This document shows, in pieces, positions 23,847-23,910 of a stretch of 23,910 bases of DNA. Made by a program: the position numbers and the translations under genes. The stretch comes from CAYSBK01 sp964429265 (GTDB taxonomy: Bacteria; Planctomycetota; Phycisphaerae; Sedimentisphaerales; Anaerobacaceae): positions 1-23,910 of the forward strand of contig CAYSBK010000021.1 in the NCBI GenBank assembly GCA_964429265.1, in the 5' to 3' direction. Positions within the stretch are counted from its first letter, which is position 1; each line of letters begins with the position of its first letter. The notes under the pieces are model-generated. The model was not told the DNA's origin. It saw only the letters and a list, made by a program, of their open reading frames with translations, and searched no databases.

Positions 23847-23910
23847 TTACGGCCAGAGCTTCTCTTCAAGCCAGCTGTTCAGCAGTACCGCGAAGTCCTT
23901 GAAGTTGACC
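23847..23910 (-). CDS. C-terminal tail of a secreted protein with dockerin-like/sorting motif (partial, clipped)
   Basis: The minus strand at the window edge encodes the last 20 residues of a protein ending VNFKDFAVLLNSWLEEKLWP and a TAA stop (23849-23847). The DFAxLxxxWL pattern with a preceding VN is the end of the DxNxDGxVNxxDFAxLAxxWL tail found on many large exported proteins of Phycisphaerae, which resembles a type I dockerin repeat. The rest of the gene lies beyond the window, so the product is unknown, but it is probably exported. It converges with the DUF6807 gene across the hairpin at 23782-23811. Confidence 0.6.
   Translation of the reverse strand, partial: VNFKDFAVLLNSWLEEKLWP

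Overview
This 23.9 kb window looks like chromosomal DNA from a planctomycete, most likely of the class Phycisphaerae. Reasons: two Tat-exported Gfo/Idh/MocA oxidoreductases, a DUF6807 lipoprotein, high-GC codon use, patchy Shine-Dalgarno sites, and a clipped gene at the right edge whose C-terminus carries the DFAVLxxxWL-type tail common on secreted proteins of that class. The taxon is inferred; no rRNA is present. No phage, transposon, CRISPR or tRNA was seen.

Left block (1-7015) is tetrapyrrole and cytochrome biogenesis. A minus-strand operon reads siroheme decarboxylase (ahbA/B-type), a HemX/CcsA-like membrane protein, hemA, ahbD and ahbC (5882 down to 798), with 4-bp stop/start overlaps at hemX/hemA and hemA/ahbD. 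It is followed after a 262-bp gap by a cysteine-type ccmE. hemC is divergent at 6086. Together these encode the first step and a middle step of tetrapyrrole synthesis and the siroheme-dependent route to heme, plus a heme chaperone for cytochrome c. hemL, hemB, hemD and siroheme synthase must lie elsewhere.

Centre-left (7016-11274) is nitrogen metabolism: glnA (type I glutamine synthetase), a class II aminoacyl-tRNA-synthetase-like protein resembling archaeal asparagine synthetase (AS-AR), and a GNAT acetyltransferase. These converge on an isochorismatase-fold protein that lacks the usual nucleophilic cysteine. Centre (11275-12959): trmB (tRNA m7G46) and a convergent HAD phosphatase of the Gph type.

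Centre-right (13159-19351) is a plus-strand run: a vSGLT-like sodium/sugar symporter, a galactokinase-family GHMP kinase with altered motifs, pyrK, pyrD and a Tat-exported Gfo/Idh/MocA protein. It ends in a strong bidirectional terminator shared with a second, convergent Gfo/Idh/MocA protein. Right end (21149-23910): a glycosyltransferase of the GTDC1/tRNA-queuosine mannosyltransferase family, a two-gene lipoprotein cluster (PEGA, DUF6807), and the partial secreted-protein tail.

Most genes belong to recognised families. The points most worth following up are the siroheme-dependent heme operon linked to a CxxxY-type CcmE, the archaeal-type asparagine synthetase beside glnA, and the bacterial GTDC1/QTMAN homologue. 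I did not find a clearly new defence or mobile system.
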